From Nocardia brevicatena NBRC 12119 (GTDB lineage: Bacteria; Actinomycetota; Actinomycetes; Mycobacteriales; Mycobacteriaceae): a stretch of DNA of 35,601 nucleotides. Numbering within the stretch: position 1 is the stretch's first letter; each line of letters begins with the position of its first letter. The notes beneath the pieces are model-generated. The model searched no databases, was not told where the DNA came from, and saw only the letters and a list, made by a program, of their open reading frames with translations. Both the position numbers and the translations under genes were made by a program. The stretch lies in NCBI RefSeq assembly GCF_000308495.1, contig NZ_BAFU01000084.1:1-35601 (forward strand), given 5' to 3'. This document shows, piece after piece, positions 8,395 through 19,296 of this stretch.

Positions 8395-11010
8395 TTTTCG
8401 GCCTTTTCGGTTGGGCTGCCGGGCGGCTTCGATGCGGACTTCGTCGATGGTGTCCCGAGGAATATGTTCGATAATGTCCTCGCGGGACATGACCGCCAGT
8501 TTCCGCAGAATAGCGGCGACCTGCGCATCGATGGTCCTGGTGGATTTCCCCCGGCGGGCGGCGATGGCGGGGTTGGTCCAGCCGGCCGCGGCCAGGACGG
8601 CGACCTCTCGTTCGGCCTGGGTCAAATCGTGCCAGCGGGAGGTGGGCCCGACCTCGGCCGGCCGATGGTTCGACGAGGTTTCGAGGGTGAAGGTGCCCAG
8701 GATGAGCCGTTCTGTCTCGTTGTATTCGGGGCGCAGGCGTCTGCCGCGCGCTTCCGCCACGGTGTATGCGTTGGGCCCCAATACCTCACGGGCAACCGTG
8801 ATGGCGTTGATGGTCCTCTCGGTCAAGGCGCCCATCGTATCGCCGACAAAACCGTACTCTTCGGCCATGGTGGCCATCCCCCCCATGAGGTGGGCGATCT
8901 CGGTGGCAAGGGCTGCCAACCCGGCGCGGTCGGGGCGACCGGCAGCGAGTAGGTCGGTTACCAGACGAGCCAGCGTCCAGACATAGATCTGCACGATCCA
9001 CATCCCGGCCCACCGGTCACCGACAGCGAGCTGATAGGCCAGCGAGGACCGCTCGAGCTTCAATGCCTCGACCGGGTCACCGTGCCGGATCAGCGCGAGC
9101 GCCCGGGTGAGCTCGGCCCATGATTTCTCTTGCGGTGTGTCAGGGGTATTGACGCGGTCGTAGTACCGTTGGGTGATCTCATAGGATTGATCGGCGGTTC
9201 CCAGCAGGCCCGCAGTGAAGGCGGCATGCAGTTCGCTCAGCGCTGCCGAGCCGTAATTGTTCTCGGCAAGGAATTTGTCTCGGGCGCGCAGAAAAACCTC
9301 GACGGCATGAATATCGTTGTGAACGAGCAGTAGCTCTTCTCCCCATGCGCGTTCGACGGCGGCAGGAAGGCCGATATCCGTCTCGGCGGTGTTTCGCCAG
9401 TTCGCTCTGGTGTCCGGGTCATCGATGCAGGCGGCGACGCAGTCCTCGAGTATCCGCTCGGTATCCTCCGGCCGGCCTTGATCCAGGGCCATTGCCGCAA
9501 TCAAGGCCATGCCCGTGATCTGGAGTTCGGTGGGGGCGGTGTCCGGTACCCGCGTCGCGTTCAGGCAGCGTTCCATCCAGCTGCGCGTTTCTCGTACCGA
9601 ATTGTTGACATAATTTTGCGGGGTGTACAGGCCGATACAGATTTCCAGGCCGAGGCGGGCCCGATCAGGGGCGGTGAGACTGTGCTCGAGGGCGATCAGG
9701 GTATCGGCCACCCTTGTTCGGGCCCAGCTCATGAGGTTCTGTCCCTCCGAGACCGACCAGTAGGTGGCGGCGTAACAGATCTTGTCCCGGTAATACCGCA
9801 AATGCCGATCGGCGAGGCGGGTGGGTTCGTCCACCGCGGCGTGGCTGCGTTGCCGCAGCCGGTCCTGGGCATACACCCGCAGGCTTTCCAGCAGGGCGTA
9901 CCGCACCGTGGTCGAGGTCCTGTGCACCGATACCAGCGCGTGATCGACGAGCCGGTCGAGCAGGTCCTCGATTTCGTCCCGGGCCAAGGCCACACCCACG
10001 TCGTTTCCGCCGTCGACCGACCCGTCGTCGTCGATCGACTCCTCATCGCCGCAGATGGCCTGGATGGCATCCAGATCGGCACCGACGTCCGCCGGCGCAT
10101 CCGGATCGGCATCGTCGGAACCGGTGTGGTAGCCCGCGGCGAAGACCGACAGGCGGTCGAACAGCAGGCGCTCTTTTTCCGTACACAACTCATAAGACCA
10201 GGCGATGGCATCACCGACCCCGTAATGGCGGGGCTCGGCGCCCGCGCGAACGGTACGCGACCACCGCAGTCGGGTATCGTCGGCCCGTCCGGTGAGCCCA
10301 CTCAACACCAGCGCGGGCGGCTGATGCCGCAACCGGGCGGCCGCCAACTGGATGTAGAGGGGGTGATTGTGCAACCGGCGACAGATCTTGGCGGCGGTCT
10401 TCATCTGATCCCTGCCCGACAGCGGGTACCCGGTCAACTCGGCGCGGCGTCGGAACAGCAGCGATGCCTGCTGGTCGGTCAGCGGCGGCACCGGGACGAG
10501 ATATTCGTCGACCCAGCCGATCGGCTCACGGCTGGTGGCCAGCACCGTCAACTCCGGGACCACCTCGAGCAGGTCGGCGATCACACTCGCCACACCGGTG
10601 AGCACGTGTTCGCAGTTGTCGAGCACCAGCACCGTGTGGGGTACACGTCCGGTCGGTCCGGCGCGGGTGAAGGCATCGACGAGGGCATCCCAGGTCGAGC
10701 GCCCGGAGAAGTCGCCGTCGATCACCGCATGAGCGATCTCCTCCTCCACCGCCGCGGCCCCCGACCGCCTGGGCAGACGCGCGAGCCGTACCCAGAACAC
10801 GAACGACTGCCCGCCCGACCCACGACGATAGTCACGCACCACCTCGGCGGCCAGCCGGGTCTTCCCGATCCCACCCGCCCCGGTCAGGGTTACCACTCGG
10901 GCCGCACCCAACAACAGCGTCCTGATTTCCTGCAACTCCCGCTCCCGACCCACGAAGGTGAGGTCGGGTGCCGGCAGACCCCCGACACGGCCCCGCGGCG
11001 GTGCTTCCAC
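8389..11010 (-). CDS. LuxR-type regulator with N-terminal ATPase domain
   Basis: This is an 873-residue cytosolic regulator. Residues 20-170 form a STAND/NB-ARC-like NTPase: FVGRERELQEI, then Walker A GAGGIGKT (44-51), Walker B TVLVLDN (126-132) and the LATSREP sensor (157-163). A long helical, TPR-like middle follows, with no obvious conserved ligand site. The C terminus (from about residue 795) is a LuxR/GerE-type helix-turn-helix: LTQAEREVAVLAAAGWTNPAIAARRGKSTRTIDAQVAAILRK. It ends in a basic tail (RKGRKK). The GTG start at 11010 lies close to TATCCT on the minus strand. It is a lone gene facing the nitrate reductase fusion. The signal and targets are unknown; family members act as large ATP-dependent activators. 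Confidence 0.88.
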   Translation of the reverse strand: MEAPPRGRVGGLPAPDLTFVGRERELQEIRTLLLGAARVVTLTGAGGIGKTRLAAEVVRDYRRGSGGQSFVFWVRLARLPRRSGAAAVEEEIAHAVIDGDFSGRSTWDALVDAFTRAGPTGRVPHTVLVLDNCEHVLTGVASVIADLLEVVPELTVLATSREPIGWVDEYLVPVPPLTDQQASLLFRRRAELTGYPLSGRDQMKTAAKICRRLHNHPLYIQLAAARLRHQPPALVLSGLTGRADDTRLRWSRTVRAGAEPRHYGVGDAIAWSYELCTEKERLLFDRLSVFAAGYHTGSDDADPDAPADVGADLDAIQAICGDEESIDDDGSVDGGNDVGVALARDEIEDLLDRLVDHALVSVHRTSTTVRYALLESLRVYAQDRLRQRSHAAVDEPTRLADRHLRYYRDKICYAATYWSVSEGQNLMSWARTRVADTLIALEHSLTAPDRARLGLEICIGLYTPQNYVNNSVRETRSWMERCLNATRVPDTAPTELQITGMALIAAMALDQGRPEDTERILEDCVAACIDDPDTRANWRNTAETDIGLPAAVERAWGEELLLVHNDIHAVEVFLRARDKFLAENNYGSAALSELHAAFTAGLLGTADQSYEITQRYYDRVNTPDTPQEKSWAELTRALALIRHGDPVEALKLERSSLAYQLAVGDRWAGMWIVQIYVWTLARLVTDLLAAGRPDRAGLAALATEIAHLMGGMATMAEEYGFVGDTMGALTERTINAITVAREVLGPNAYTVAEARGRRLRPEYNETERLILGTFTLETSSNHRPAEVGPTSRWHDLTQAEREVAVLAAAGWTNPAIAARRGKSTRTIDAQVAAILRKLAVMSREDIIEHIPRDTIDEVRIEAARQPNRKGRKK

Positions 11011-11304
11011 GATGGGAAAGGATAGTGTATTGAGCCCCGAGCCGATATAGCCGAATACCTTGGAGTTTTGCCTACTCGTTACGTCACCGTTCTACGGTGA
11101 GCGGCTCGGAGGATTCGAAGTGACCCGCCAGGAGTTCGGTCCGATGGGCCGGCAGATCAAGTCCGGATTCCGGAAGCGAGGGTGTCGGCTTCGGGAGGTC
11201 GATGCGGCTCTGCGGGATCCCGTCGTGCCCATCCACCGGTCCGGCCCGCTACATGGACAAACGCCGGCAGGGGACTTCTCGGGGCCAGATGTGGGCGCAG
11301 TCCG
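11011..11304. other. Intergenic region, no confident gene
   Basis: This stretch is less GC-rich than its surroundings. It holds an inverted repeat TCACCG-N5-CGGTGA at 11084-11100 upstream of the regulator gene. There is also a possible weak ORF from GTG 11120 (GGAGG seven bases upstream) reading to 11359, about 79 codons. Its translation resembles no family I know and it overlaps the better minus-strand candidate, so I do not call it. Confidence 0.5.
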
Positions 11305-11535
11305 TCATGTCCACAATCGATGGCACGGCAACGGTGGACAACCTTTTACGCTCTCGTAGTCGATCGATACGGTTACGCCGATTTTGGATGCCGCGGCAGC
11401 GAATTGTCGAGCAACCATTTGATCGTCATGATAGTCGAGCTCCATATTCGGATTGGAGAATTTCACCCTTATATGGCACGGCCGGGAAAGTTGATCTCGC
11501 CCGGTGGTGCTGTACCGATCGGATCCTGGTGGCAT
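11305..11535 (-). CDS. Small hypothetical protein
   Basis: The translation contains HIRVKFSNPNMELDYHDDQM followed by VARQFAAAASKIGVTVSI and ends CPPLPCHRLWT. It has an orderly strand-helix-strand pattern and a paired-cysteine tail, unlike the random look of neighbouring frames. I favour ATG 11535, which has GGAAAGG nine bases upstream; ATG 11553 is the longer alternative (82 residues). Third codon positions are less GC-rich than in the core genes, in line with the accessory character of this stretch. I do not recognise the family. It lies downstream of nothing on its strand other than the hydrolase locus, whose stop is at 11590, so it could be read from that promoter. Confidence 0.42.
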   Translation of the reverse strand: MPPGSDRYSTTGRDQLSRPCHIRVKFSNPNMELDYHDDQMVARQFAAAASKIGVTVSIDYESVKGCPPLPCHRLWT

Positions 11536-11589
11536 GTATTCGAGCCTTTCCATTCCTGCGCGAACCGAGGCCTCGGTAACGATCGACTA

Positions 11590-12717
11590 TCACACCGCGG
11601 AGGCTCCGCTATTCGTGATCCTCTCCGCGCACCCGGCGGACACCTCGGGCGATGCCGCCGTGCATCGGCTGCGACTGTGCCCGGTAGGTGCTCGGTGAGA
11701 TATGCCCGCGCTCACCTCTTTGTGGAATTTCCCCAGCTCGTGTATGGCGGCGCGAGCGTCGGGAATCAGGTCCGCACCGAGGTGATGGACGTGCGGGGCG
11801 CGGTCCCATATCTGTAGGCGTACCGGGACGTGGGCCTGGGCGCAGCGCCGGGCGAGCATTTCGGCGTCCGATAGCAGGCATTCGGTTGAACCCACCTGGA
11901 TCAGAACCGGCGGCAGACCGGTGAAATCGTGGTTGACCGCCGACCAGGTGGGGTCGAGTCGACCGTCGACGGCGACAGCGTGCCGGGCGATCAACTCGAT
12001 GCCTCGAGCGGGTAAGTAGGAATCGCGGTGCCGGTTGGCGTGGGCATTACGTGTTTTCGAGTCGAAATCGGCCCATGGCGCTATCGCGGAGATTCCGCTG
12101 GGCATCGGCAACCCCCGCTCCCGGCAGGCCAGCGCGAGACGAAACGCCAGGCCGCCACCCGCGGAGTCGCCGGAGACGATGATGCGATCGGCCGAGAAGC
12201 CCCGTCCCAGAAGGTAGCGATACGATTCAACGGCGTCGTCGAGGGTCTGGGTGAAGTGAGCTTTCGGCAATTGCCGGTAGTCGACGTTGAACGCGGGTAT
12301 ACCGCTGGCCTGCGCGATTTTGGCGACGAGTCGTCGATGGGTGTTCAAACCGCCACAAAAGTATCCTCCCCCGTGGAAATACAGCAGTACGGAATTTCGC
12401 CGGCTCCGTGGGTCGGCCACATCGCCGTGCCATAACCATTCGGCGTTGAACTGCCCCACCTGCACGGTTGTGCGTCGAGTACCCTTCGGGGCGCCGAGCA
12501 CAGCGGCCGAGAGATCGACAAGGCGGCCGACCCGGAACACATGCTCGAGTTGTCGGCCGCTACACGTCCGCGTCAGGGCTGCCAGCCCGAGCCCGACGGT
12601 GCCACGCAGCAAAGGATGGGCGATCCGGGTCCCGACACTCGCCCGGTTGGGTCGCTCCACCCTCAAGGACGATGTCTCGGGTCGCGAGTGGGACCCCACG
12701 ATCTCCGTGATCGGCAT
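11590..12717 (-). CDS. Alpha/beta hydrolase, HSL-type esterase/lipase
   Basis: This is a hormone-sensitive-lipase-type serine hydrolase of about 375 residues counted from ATG 12717. The oxyanion-hole motif HGGG is at 115-118 and the nucleophile elbow GDSAGG at 183-188 (Ser185). The acid is probably Glu279 or Asp284 in GSTECLLSD, and the base is His in the APHVHH segment near 309-312. The opening frame extends 37 codons further upstream but those residues look unrelated; 12717 is a reasonable start though without a strong ribosome binding site. No signal peptide is seen. The substrate is probably a short-chain ester. It belongs to the accessory stretch and its codon use is less GC-rich than the core genes. 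Confidence 0.85.
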   Translation of the reverse strand: MPITEIVGSHSRPETSSLRVERPNRASVGTRIAHPLLRGTVGLGLAALTRTCSGRQLEHVFRVGRLVDLSAAVLGAPKGTRRTTVQVGQFNAEWLWHGDVADPRSRRNSVLLYFHGGGYFCGGLNTHRRLVAKIAQASGIPAFNVDYRQLPKAHFTQTLDDAVESYRYLLGRGFSADRIIVSGDSAGGGLAFRLALACRERGLPMPSGISAIAPWADFDSKTRNAHANRHRDSYLPARGIELIARHAVAVDGRLDPTWSAVNHDFTGLPPVLIQVGSTECLLSDAEMLARRCAQAHVPVRLQIWDRAPHVHHLGADLIPDARAAIHELGKFHKEVSAGISHRAPTGHSRSRCTAASPEVSAGCAERITNSGASAV

Positions 12718-13117
12718 GGCCCTTCGCACCGTCCTGCCGACCACCTCGCCGCGATACCTCGAATCGAGATCGGGTGTGAACACGATTTCACCCGTGCGCC
12801 GGCCGCCCCGCTCGGCGGAATCGCCCACAGCGAGGAGGGTTCGTCACGGAAGCAATGGACGACCCGGGCCACAGCAGGTGGTGCACCAGCGGATGACCAC
12901 ACTCGCCCGGACCAATTCGTACACGTCGCACCTTCGCACCTTTCGGCCTCGAAGTCGTTCAACCTGACAGTCGATATCTTCGGGAACCGCAACGTGCCGC
13001 GCATCGGGATATACCGGGTGTTCTACCTACGTCGCCCACCTAAGTGGCTGTATTCGACAACGGCAATAGCGCCCGGCGCCTCCGGGTCGGACCGTCGGGC
13101 AGCATATCGACGCCGTA
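12718..13117. other. Intergenic region, nothing recognised
   Basis: These are 400 bases between the start of the hydrolase and the stop of the aldo/keto reductase, both leftward. Open frames exist on both strands but their translations look like random Arg/Ser/Pro-rich sequence. It presumably contains the hydrolase promoter. Confidence 0.5.
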
Positions 13118-14152
13118 TCAGACCGCCGGGGGGTTTACCCGGGTGAAATCGGGCAGGCGGTAGTACGGATAGTAGGGATAAGGCGGGGTCGTTGCGCTTA
13201 CTGTGTCGAGCCGCGCGAGTTGATCGGCATCGAGTTGCCACCCGGTGGCCCCCAGGTTCTGCCGCAGTTGTTCCTCGTTGCGGGCACCGATGATGACCGT
13301 GGACACGGTGGGCCGGGCGAGTAGCCAGTTGAGGGCGAGCTGCGGGACACCGTGGCCGGTTTCGGCCGCCAGTTCGTCGAGTACGTCGACCACGGTGTAC
13401 AGGTGTTCGTCGGCAACGGGCGGGCCGGCCTCGGCGGTCCGATGTAGCCTGCTGCCCCGCGGCAGCGGCTGTCCCCGACGGATCTTGCCGGTCAATCGTC
13501 CCCAGCCGAGAGGGCTCCACACCACCGCGCCGACCCCTTGATCGCGACCCAGGGGCATCAGCTCCCATTCGTAGTCACGGCCCACCAGCGAGTAGTAGAC
13601 CTGATGGGCGACATACCGGGTCAATCCGTGGCGATCCGCGGCGGCCAGTGATTTCATCAACTGCCAGCCCGCGAAGTTCGAGGCGCCGAGATAGCGGATC
13701 TTGCCCGCCCGTACCAGGTCGTCGAGCGCGGTGAGAACCTCCGCCACGGGCGTGTAGGCGTCGAAGGCGTGGAGTTGGAAGAGGTCGATGTAGTCGGTGC
13801 CCAGACGCCGCAGTGAGTTCTCGACGGCGGCGATCAGTCTGGCCCGCCCCGATCCCGCGTTCCGCGGGTCGGGACCGGTGGGCAGCCCGGCCTTGGTGGA
13901 CAGCAGGACTTGATCGCGCCGACCGCGAATGGCCGCGCCGAGCACTTCTTCGGAGGCCCCGTCGGAATAGACGTCGGCCGTGTCGAACATGGTGATCCCC
14001 GCGTCGAGGGCTATATCGACCATGCGTCGGGCCTGGGTCGCGTCGGTATCGCCCCAGGCGCCGAAGAGCTCGCCGCGACCACCGAAGGTGCCCGCTCCGA
14101 AGCTGAGCGCCGGCACGAGTAGACCCGAGGCACCGAGTCGCCTGTACTCCAT
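13118..14152 (-). CDS. Aldo/keto reductase
   Basis: This 344-residue NAD(P)H-dependent oxidoreductase has the TIM-barrel fold of the AKR superfamily. The catalytic tetrad is visible: Asp57 (MFDTADVYSDG), Tyr62, Lys87 (LLSTKAGL) and His128 (DLFQLHAFD). The C-terminal cofactor segment reads VIIGARNEEQLRQNLGATGW. The long loop YVAHQVYYSLVGRDYEWELM is typical of the YajO/Gcy-like branch. It starts at ATG 14152 with AAGGAG six bases upstream. It is divergently transcribed from a TetR regulator 84 bases away with palindromes between them, so it is probably that regulator's target. The substrate is unknown. Confidence 0.93.
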   Translation of the reverse strand: MEYRRLGASGLLVPALSFGAGTFGGRGELFGAWGDTDATQARRMVDIALDAGITMFDTADVYSDGASEEVLGAAIRGRRDQVLLSTKAGLPTGPDPRNAGSGRARLIAAVENSLRRLGTDYIDLFQLHAFDAYTPVAEVLTALDDLVRAGKIRYLGASNFAGWQLMKSLAAADRHGLTRYVAHQVYYSLVGRDYEWELMPLGRDQGVGAVVWSPLGWGRLTGKIRRGQPLPRGSRLHRTAEAGPPVADEHLYTVVDVLDELAAETGHGVPQLALNWLLARPTVSTVIIGARNEEQLRQNLGATGWQLDADQLARLDTVSATTPPYPYYPYYRLPDFTRVNPPAV

Positions 14153-14167
14153 TTCAACTCCTTAAAG

Positions 14168-14205
14168 GGAATTTAGTTCCGTTAATATCTCGAAGAGTAC
14201 ACTCT
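14168..14205. promoter_or_regulatory. Operator candidates between AKR and TetR genes
   Basis: Two palindromes lie in the 84-base divergent gap: GGAA-TTTAG-TTCC (14168-14180) flanked by TTAA on both sides, and AGAGT-AC-ACTCT (14194-14205). The whole gap is AT-rich in a GC-rich genome. Either could bind the neighbouring TetR protein, repressing both genes. Confidence 0.5.
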
Positions 14206-14236
14206 CGAAACAGCAAATGGAACAGGAGGACCATTT

Positions 14237-14893
14237 ATGACAGAGGTGGCATTGCCCCCGGGCTCGGTTCGGCCCGGCGGTCGCACCGCGCGAGTACGCG
14301 CCGCGGTCCTGCGGGCCGCCGGGGACCTGCTCGCCGAGCACGGTTTCGCCCGGCTCGACCCGAGCGAGGTGGCGGCGCTGGCCGGAGTCGGCAAGACCAC
14401 CGTCTACCGGCGCTGGCGCGGCCCGGCCGGCCTGATCGCCGACCTCCTGGTGGATATGGCCGAGCAGTCACTGCCGCGCGCCGATACCGGCTCCCTGCTC
14501 GGCGACCTCACCGCCAACGCGCAACTGGTCGGCAAAACCCTCACCGACCCGCGTCAGAGCCGGCTGTTCCGCGCCGTCGTCGCCGCGGCGACGACGGACG
14601 AATCCGCGGCCGCCGCCCTGCACCACTTCTACGACACCCGGCTGAACGAATGGGCGCCCTGTGTCGAGGCCGCCATCGCCCGCGGCGAAGTGCCCGCGGG
14701 CACCGATCCCCGGGCGGTGATCTCCGCCGTTTCCGCTCCCCTGTACTACCGACTGCTCGCCAGCGGGGACCCCATCGACGACACGGCCGTCCACGCCGCC
14801 GCCCGCGCGGCCGCCCACGCCGCGGCCGTGGGAGTATTCGCCACCCGGCCCGGTCCGGAGCTCACGCCGCCCAGGAAGGATCTCGACCGGTGA
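14237..14893 (+). CDS. TetR family transcriptional regulator
   Basis: This is a 218-residue TetR/AcrR repressor. The N-terminal DNA-binding helix-turn-helix spans about residues 15-62, with VRAAVLRAAGDLLAEHGFAR and the recognition helix VGKTTVYRRWRGPAGLIADL. The C-terminal ligand domain has a TetR_C-like helical pattern, including VVAAATTDESAAAALHHFYDTR and PRAVISAVSAPLYYRLLASG. A strong ribosome binding site, AGGAGG, precedes ATG 14237. It is divergent from the aldo/keto reductase, the classic arrangement for local regulation. Its 3' end overlaps the end of the convergent MDMPI-like gene by 32 bases. Confidence 0.92.
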   Translation: MTEVALPPGSVRPGGRTARVRAAVLRAAGDLLAEHGFARLDPSEVAALAGVGKTTVYRRWRGPAGLIADLLVDMAEQSLPRADTGSLLGDLTANAQLVGKTLTDPRQSRLFRAVVAAATTDESAAAALHHFYDTRLNEWAPCVEAAIARGEVPAGTDPRAVISAVSAPLYYRLLASGDPIDDTAVHAAARAAAHAAAVGVFATRPGPELTPPRKDLDR

Positions 14894-15440
14894 ACCCCAG
14901 CACGCGATACAGAAGCGGGGCGTCGGGCGCCACCGGGACGACCGGACCGAAGAGACCCGGGGTGCCTTCCGGCGGAGTGCTCTCCAGGAAGGGCAGCAGG
15001 ATCTCCAGATCCGCCTGGTTCGACCTCGGCTCCCGACCGGTGGCGCGGGCCAGGTCCCAGGTGTGCACGACGATTTCGTTCAACGCGACCCGTGCCGCGA
15101 CGGGCGCGGGCATGGCGACACCGCCGGCTTCGGTATCCCCCTCCCACGCGGCGGGATCGCGCCAGGCCGCGGCGAGCGCCTTCAGTCGACTCGGGATACC
15201 GGCGCGCCATTCGGGGACGAGTGCGGCGTCGGCACCGATGTTCGGTGCGGCGGACCGGCCCACCACCTCCTCGGCGGCCGCCTCACGGAACGCTTCGGCG
15301 AGATGAAACACGTGCGCGAGCAGCGCCCCGACGGGGATATCGGCGCAGGGGGTGGGTGCGTCGAGCTGTTCATCGGTGATCGCGCCGACGATCTCGATCA
15401 GCGCGGTGGCGGCCGGTTCCATCTCGAATTCCGGGTACAT
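14862..15440 (-). CDS. TIGR03086-like DinB/MDMPI metal-binding protein
   Basis: This is a 192-residue protein of the mycothiol-dependent maleylpyruvate isomerase-like, DinB-fold group. It shows the helical bundle with the N-terminal run ATALIEIVGAITDEQLDAPT and PCADIPVGALLAHVFHLAEAF, where His residues typical of the metal site occur. A later helix, VALNEIVVHTWDLARATG, carries the conserved HxWDLA motif. ATG 15440 has AGGAG eight bases upstream and is chosen over the longer frame to 15527. Related proteins use mycothiol as cofactor or bind a metal; this one's substrate is unknown. It overlaps the TetR gene tail to tail. Confidence 0.85.
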   Translation of the reverse strand: MYPEFEMEPAATALIEIVGAITDEQLDAPTPCADIPVGALLAHVFHLAEAFREAAAEEVVGRSAAPNIGADAALVPEWRAGIPSRLKALAAAWRDPAAWEGDTEAGGVAMPAPVAARVALNEIVVHTWDLARATGREPRSNQADLEILLPFLESTPPEGTPGLFGPVVPVAPDAPLLYRVLGFTGRDPSWAA

Positions 15441-15709
15441 GCGGGCTCCTGAGAATTTCGGGGATTCCGCACATGCCGACGCCACGGATCGGCGAAATTC
15501 ATCGGCGACCGGTCGAATCTGTCGCACGTCTCACCGGTCCGAGCACCCGAGGTCCGGGCGGGTCGGCCGGCCGTCCACCGACACGGCCGCAGGCCGGAGC
15601 GGGTTCCAGGCCCGCGGGGCGGCTTCACCGATCGGGTCGGCGATCATCTCGTCCCTGGCGGCGATGATGTCGAGCACCGTCGCACACTGCGGTGCGGGGC
15701 GGTGCCCGG

Positions 15710-16126
15710 TCAGTGCGCGTCGGCGCCGTTGTCGAGGGCGTCGATGGCGGCCTGGAGTTTGGCGCCGGCCTCCGCGGCGATGGGTTGCAGTGCCGGGTCG
15801 CCGGTGACCTGGACCAACAGTTGCGGATTCATCGCCTCGACGATGATGGTGGTGGCGTCGGATGCGGGGTCGCGGCGCACGACGACATTGCAGGGCAGCA
15901 GCAGCCCGATCTGACGGTCGACGCCGACGGCCCGGTGGGCCAGGGGTGGATTACAGGCGCCGAGGATGAGGTAGTCCTCCATGTCCTCGCCCAGTTTGGC
16001 CTCGAGTGTGGCGCGCACGTCTATTTCGGTGAGAACTCCGAAACCTTGCTCCGAGAGCGCGTTGCGTGTGCGGGTGACAGCTTCTTCGAAGCCGGTGTGC
16101 AGTGTGGTGGACAGGCCCAGGTTCAT
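15710..16126 (-). CDS. DUF302 domain protein
   Basis: This 138-residue protein is almost entirely a DUF302 domain. The conserved ILGACNPPLAHRA and GLLLPCNVVVRRD segments each carry one cysteine (Cys58 and Cys79). DUF302 proteins are often found beside sulfur-oxidation, rhodanese or YgaP-like genes, but their activity is not established. It is the last gene of the MMPL-sensor-DUF2892-DUF302 leftward operon, 40 bases after the DUF2892 gene. No signal peptide is seen, so it is probably cytosolic. Confidence 0.9.
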   Translation of the reverse strand: MNLGLSTTLHTGFEEAVTRTRNALSEQGFGVLTEIDVRATLEAKLGEDMEDYLILGACNPPLAHRAVGVDRQIGLLLPCNVVVRRDPASDATTIIVEAMNPQLLVQVTGDPALQPIAAEAGAKLQAAIDALDNGADAH

Positions 16127-16166
16127 GGCGGGGTCATGCCTTTCTGTGGACTGCGAGGGTGGTCGG

Positions 16167-16412
16167 TCAGGGCTGCGGGTGAGCGCAGGCGCCGGTTCCG
16201 GCCGGTATGCCCAGCCGGGCCATCAACAGACTGGACGGGCACCAGCCGACCGCGCTGTAGAGCAACAGGTTGGCGCCGACCAGCACGGTGAGAATCGACC
16301 ACCACGGGGACACGGTCACCGTGAGTGCGGTGCCGAGCAGCACCATCGTTCCGGCCAGGAGCGGGACCAATCGGACAATGGTCCATTCGCGGTTTCGCCC
16401 GGGGCGGGCCAT
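16167..16412 (-). CDS. DUF2892 / YgaP-like membrane protein
   Basis: This is an 81-residue membrane protein with two hydrophobic helices (RLVPLLAGTMVLLGTALTVTV and WWSILTVLVGANLLLYSAVG). A conserved cysteine pair follows in GWCPSSLLMARLGIPAGTGAC. This is the pattern of the membrane part of the rhodanese YgaP, here without a rhodanese domain. The family is linked with sulfane sulfur handling. ATG 16412 has GGAGG upstream. It sits in the operon with the CsoR/CstR-like sensor, which fits a role in persulfide or thiol stress at the membrane. Confidence 0.88.
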   Translation of the reverse strand: MARPGRNREWTIVRLVPLLAGTMVLLGTALTVTVSPWWSILTVLVGANLLLYSAVGWCPSSLLMARLGIPAGTGACAHPQP

Positions 16413-16458
16413 GAGAGCCTCCGTTCGTAGGATGGACCCCGCTTGCCGGCCCGGTCGT

Positions 16459-18964
<2,506 letters not shown>

Positions 18965-18977
18965 ATCCTCTCCCTTC

Positions 18978-18993
18978 ATACCCCCGGGGGTAT
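18978..18993. promoter_or_regulatory. CsoR/CstR-type operator O1
   Basis: ATACCCCCGGGGGTAT is a perfect 16-bp palindrome lying just upstream of the MMPL ribosome binding site. Its core matches the operator before the sensor gene. Confidence 0.8.
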
Positions 18994-19005
18994 CAATAGG
19001 CACCA

Positions 19006-19025
19006 ACATACCCCCAGGGGTATGT
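19006..19025. promoter_or_regulatory. CsoR/CstR-type operator O2
   Basis: ACATACCCC-CA-GGGGTATGT has 9-bp arms. Its centre is 30 bases from the centre of O1, about three helix turns, so both sites face the same side of the DNA. It is also 79 bases before the DsbA-like remnant on the other strand. Confidence 0.8.
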
Positions 19026-19103
19026 AGTTCGCCGAATGGTGACCCACACCACCGCTGTGGAGGCCACTTCGAGCAGCGAACATCCCGGGAGGAAGAGACC
19101 TCG

Positions 19104-19190
19104 ATGGCCGAGATCGACCTGTACGTGGATCCGGTATGCCCGTTCGCGTGGGTCAACGCGCGATGGCTGCTCGACACGGCCGGCGCCCCA
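19104..19190 (+). pseudogene. 5' fragment of a DsbA-like nitroreductase gene
   Basis: ATG 19104 has a good ribosome binding site (GGGAGGAAGAG). The first ~28 codons read MAEIDLYVDPVCPFAWVNAR and then WLLDTAGA, the unmistakable N terminus of the DsbA family group that includes the mycothiol-dependent nitroreductase Rv2466c (about 207 residues). After that the similarity ends: the frame stays open to 19427 but runs into sequence that is the antisense of menE. The gene thus appears cut by a rearrangement ending near 19190-19296. The site motif is CPFA rather than CPWC, which occurs in some family members. It is divergent from the MMPL gene and shares the operator region. Confidence 0.7.
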
Positions 19191-19296
19191 CCGTCATGCC
19201 CTCGCCGGCCATACCGATTCCCGGGCTCTCACGTTGGCCGAACCGAGACACAGGTTCCGGACGACCGTGTCCACGATCAGGCCGCGAGCCTCGGCC

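Noticed and set aside
9478-11025. 515-codon plus-strand ORF
   Set aside because: Antisense shadow of the LuxR-type regulator, whose Walker and HTH motifs are on the other strand.
11120-11359. Plus-strand ORF with a GGAGG site
   Set aside because: The ribosome binding site is good but the translation looks random and it overlaps the more protein-like minus-strand frame.
12663-13004. 113-codon minus-strand ORF upstream of the hydrolase
   Set aside because: Translation is Arg/Ser/Cys-rich and irregular; overlaps the hydrolase start; no ribosome binding site.
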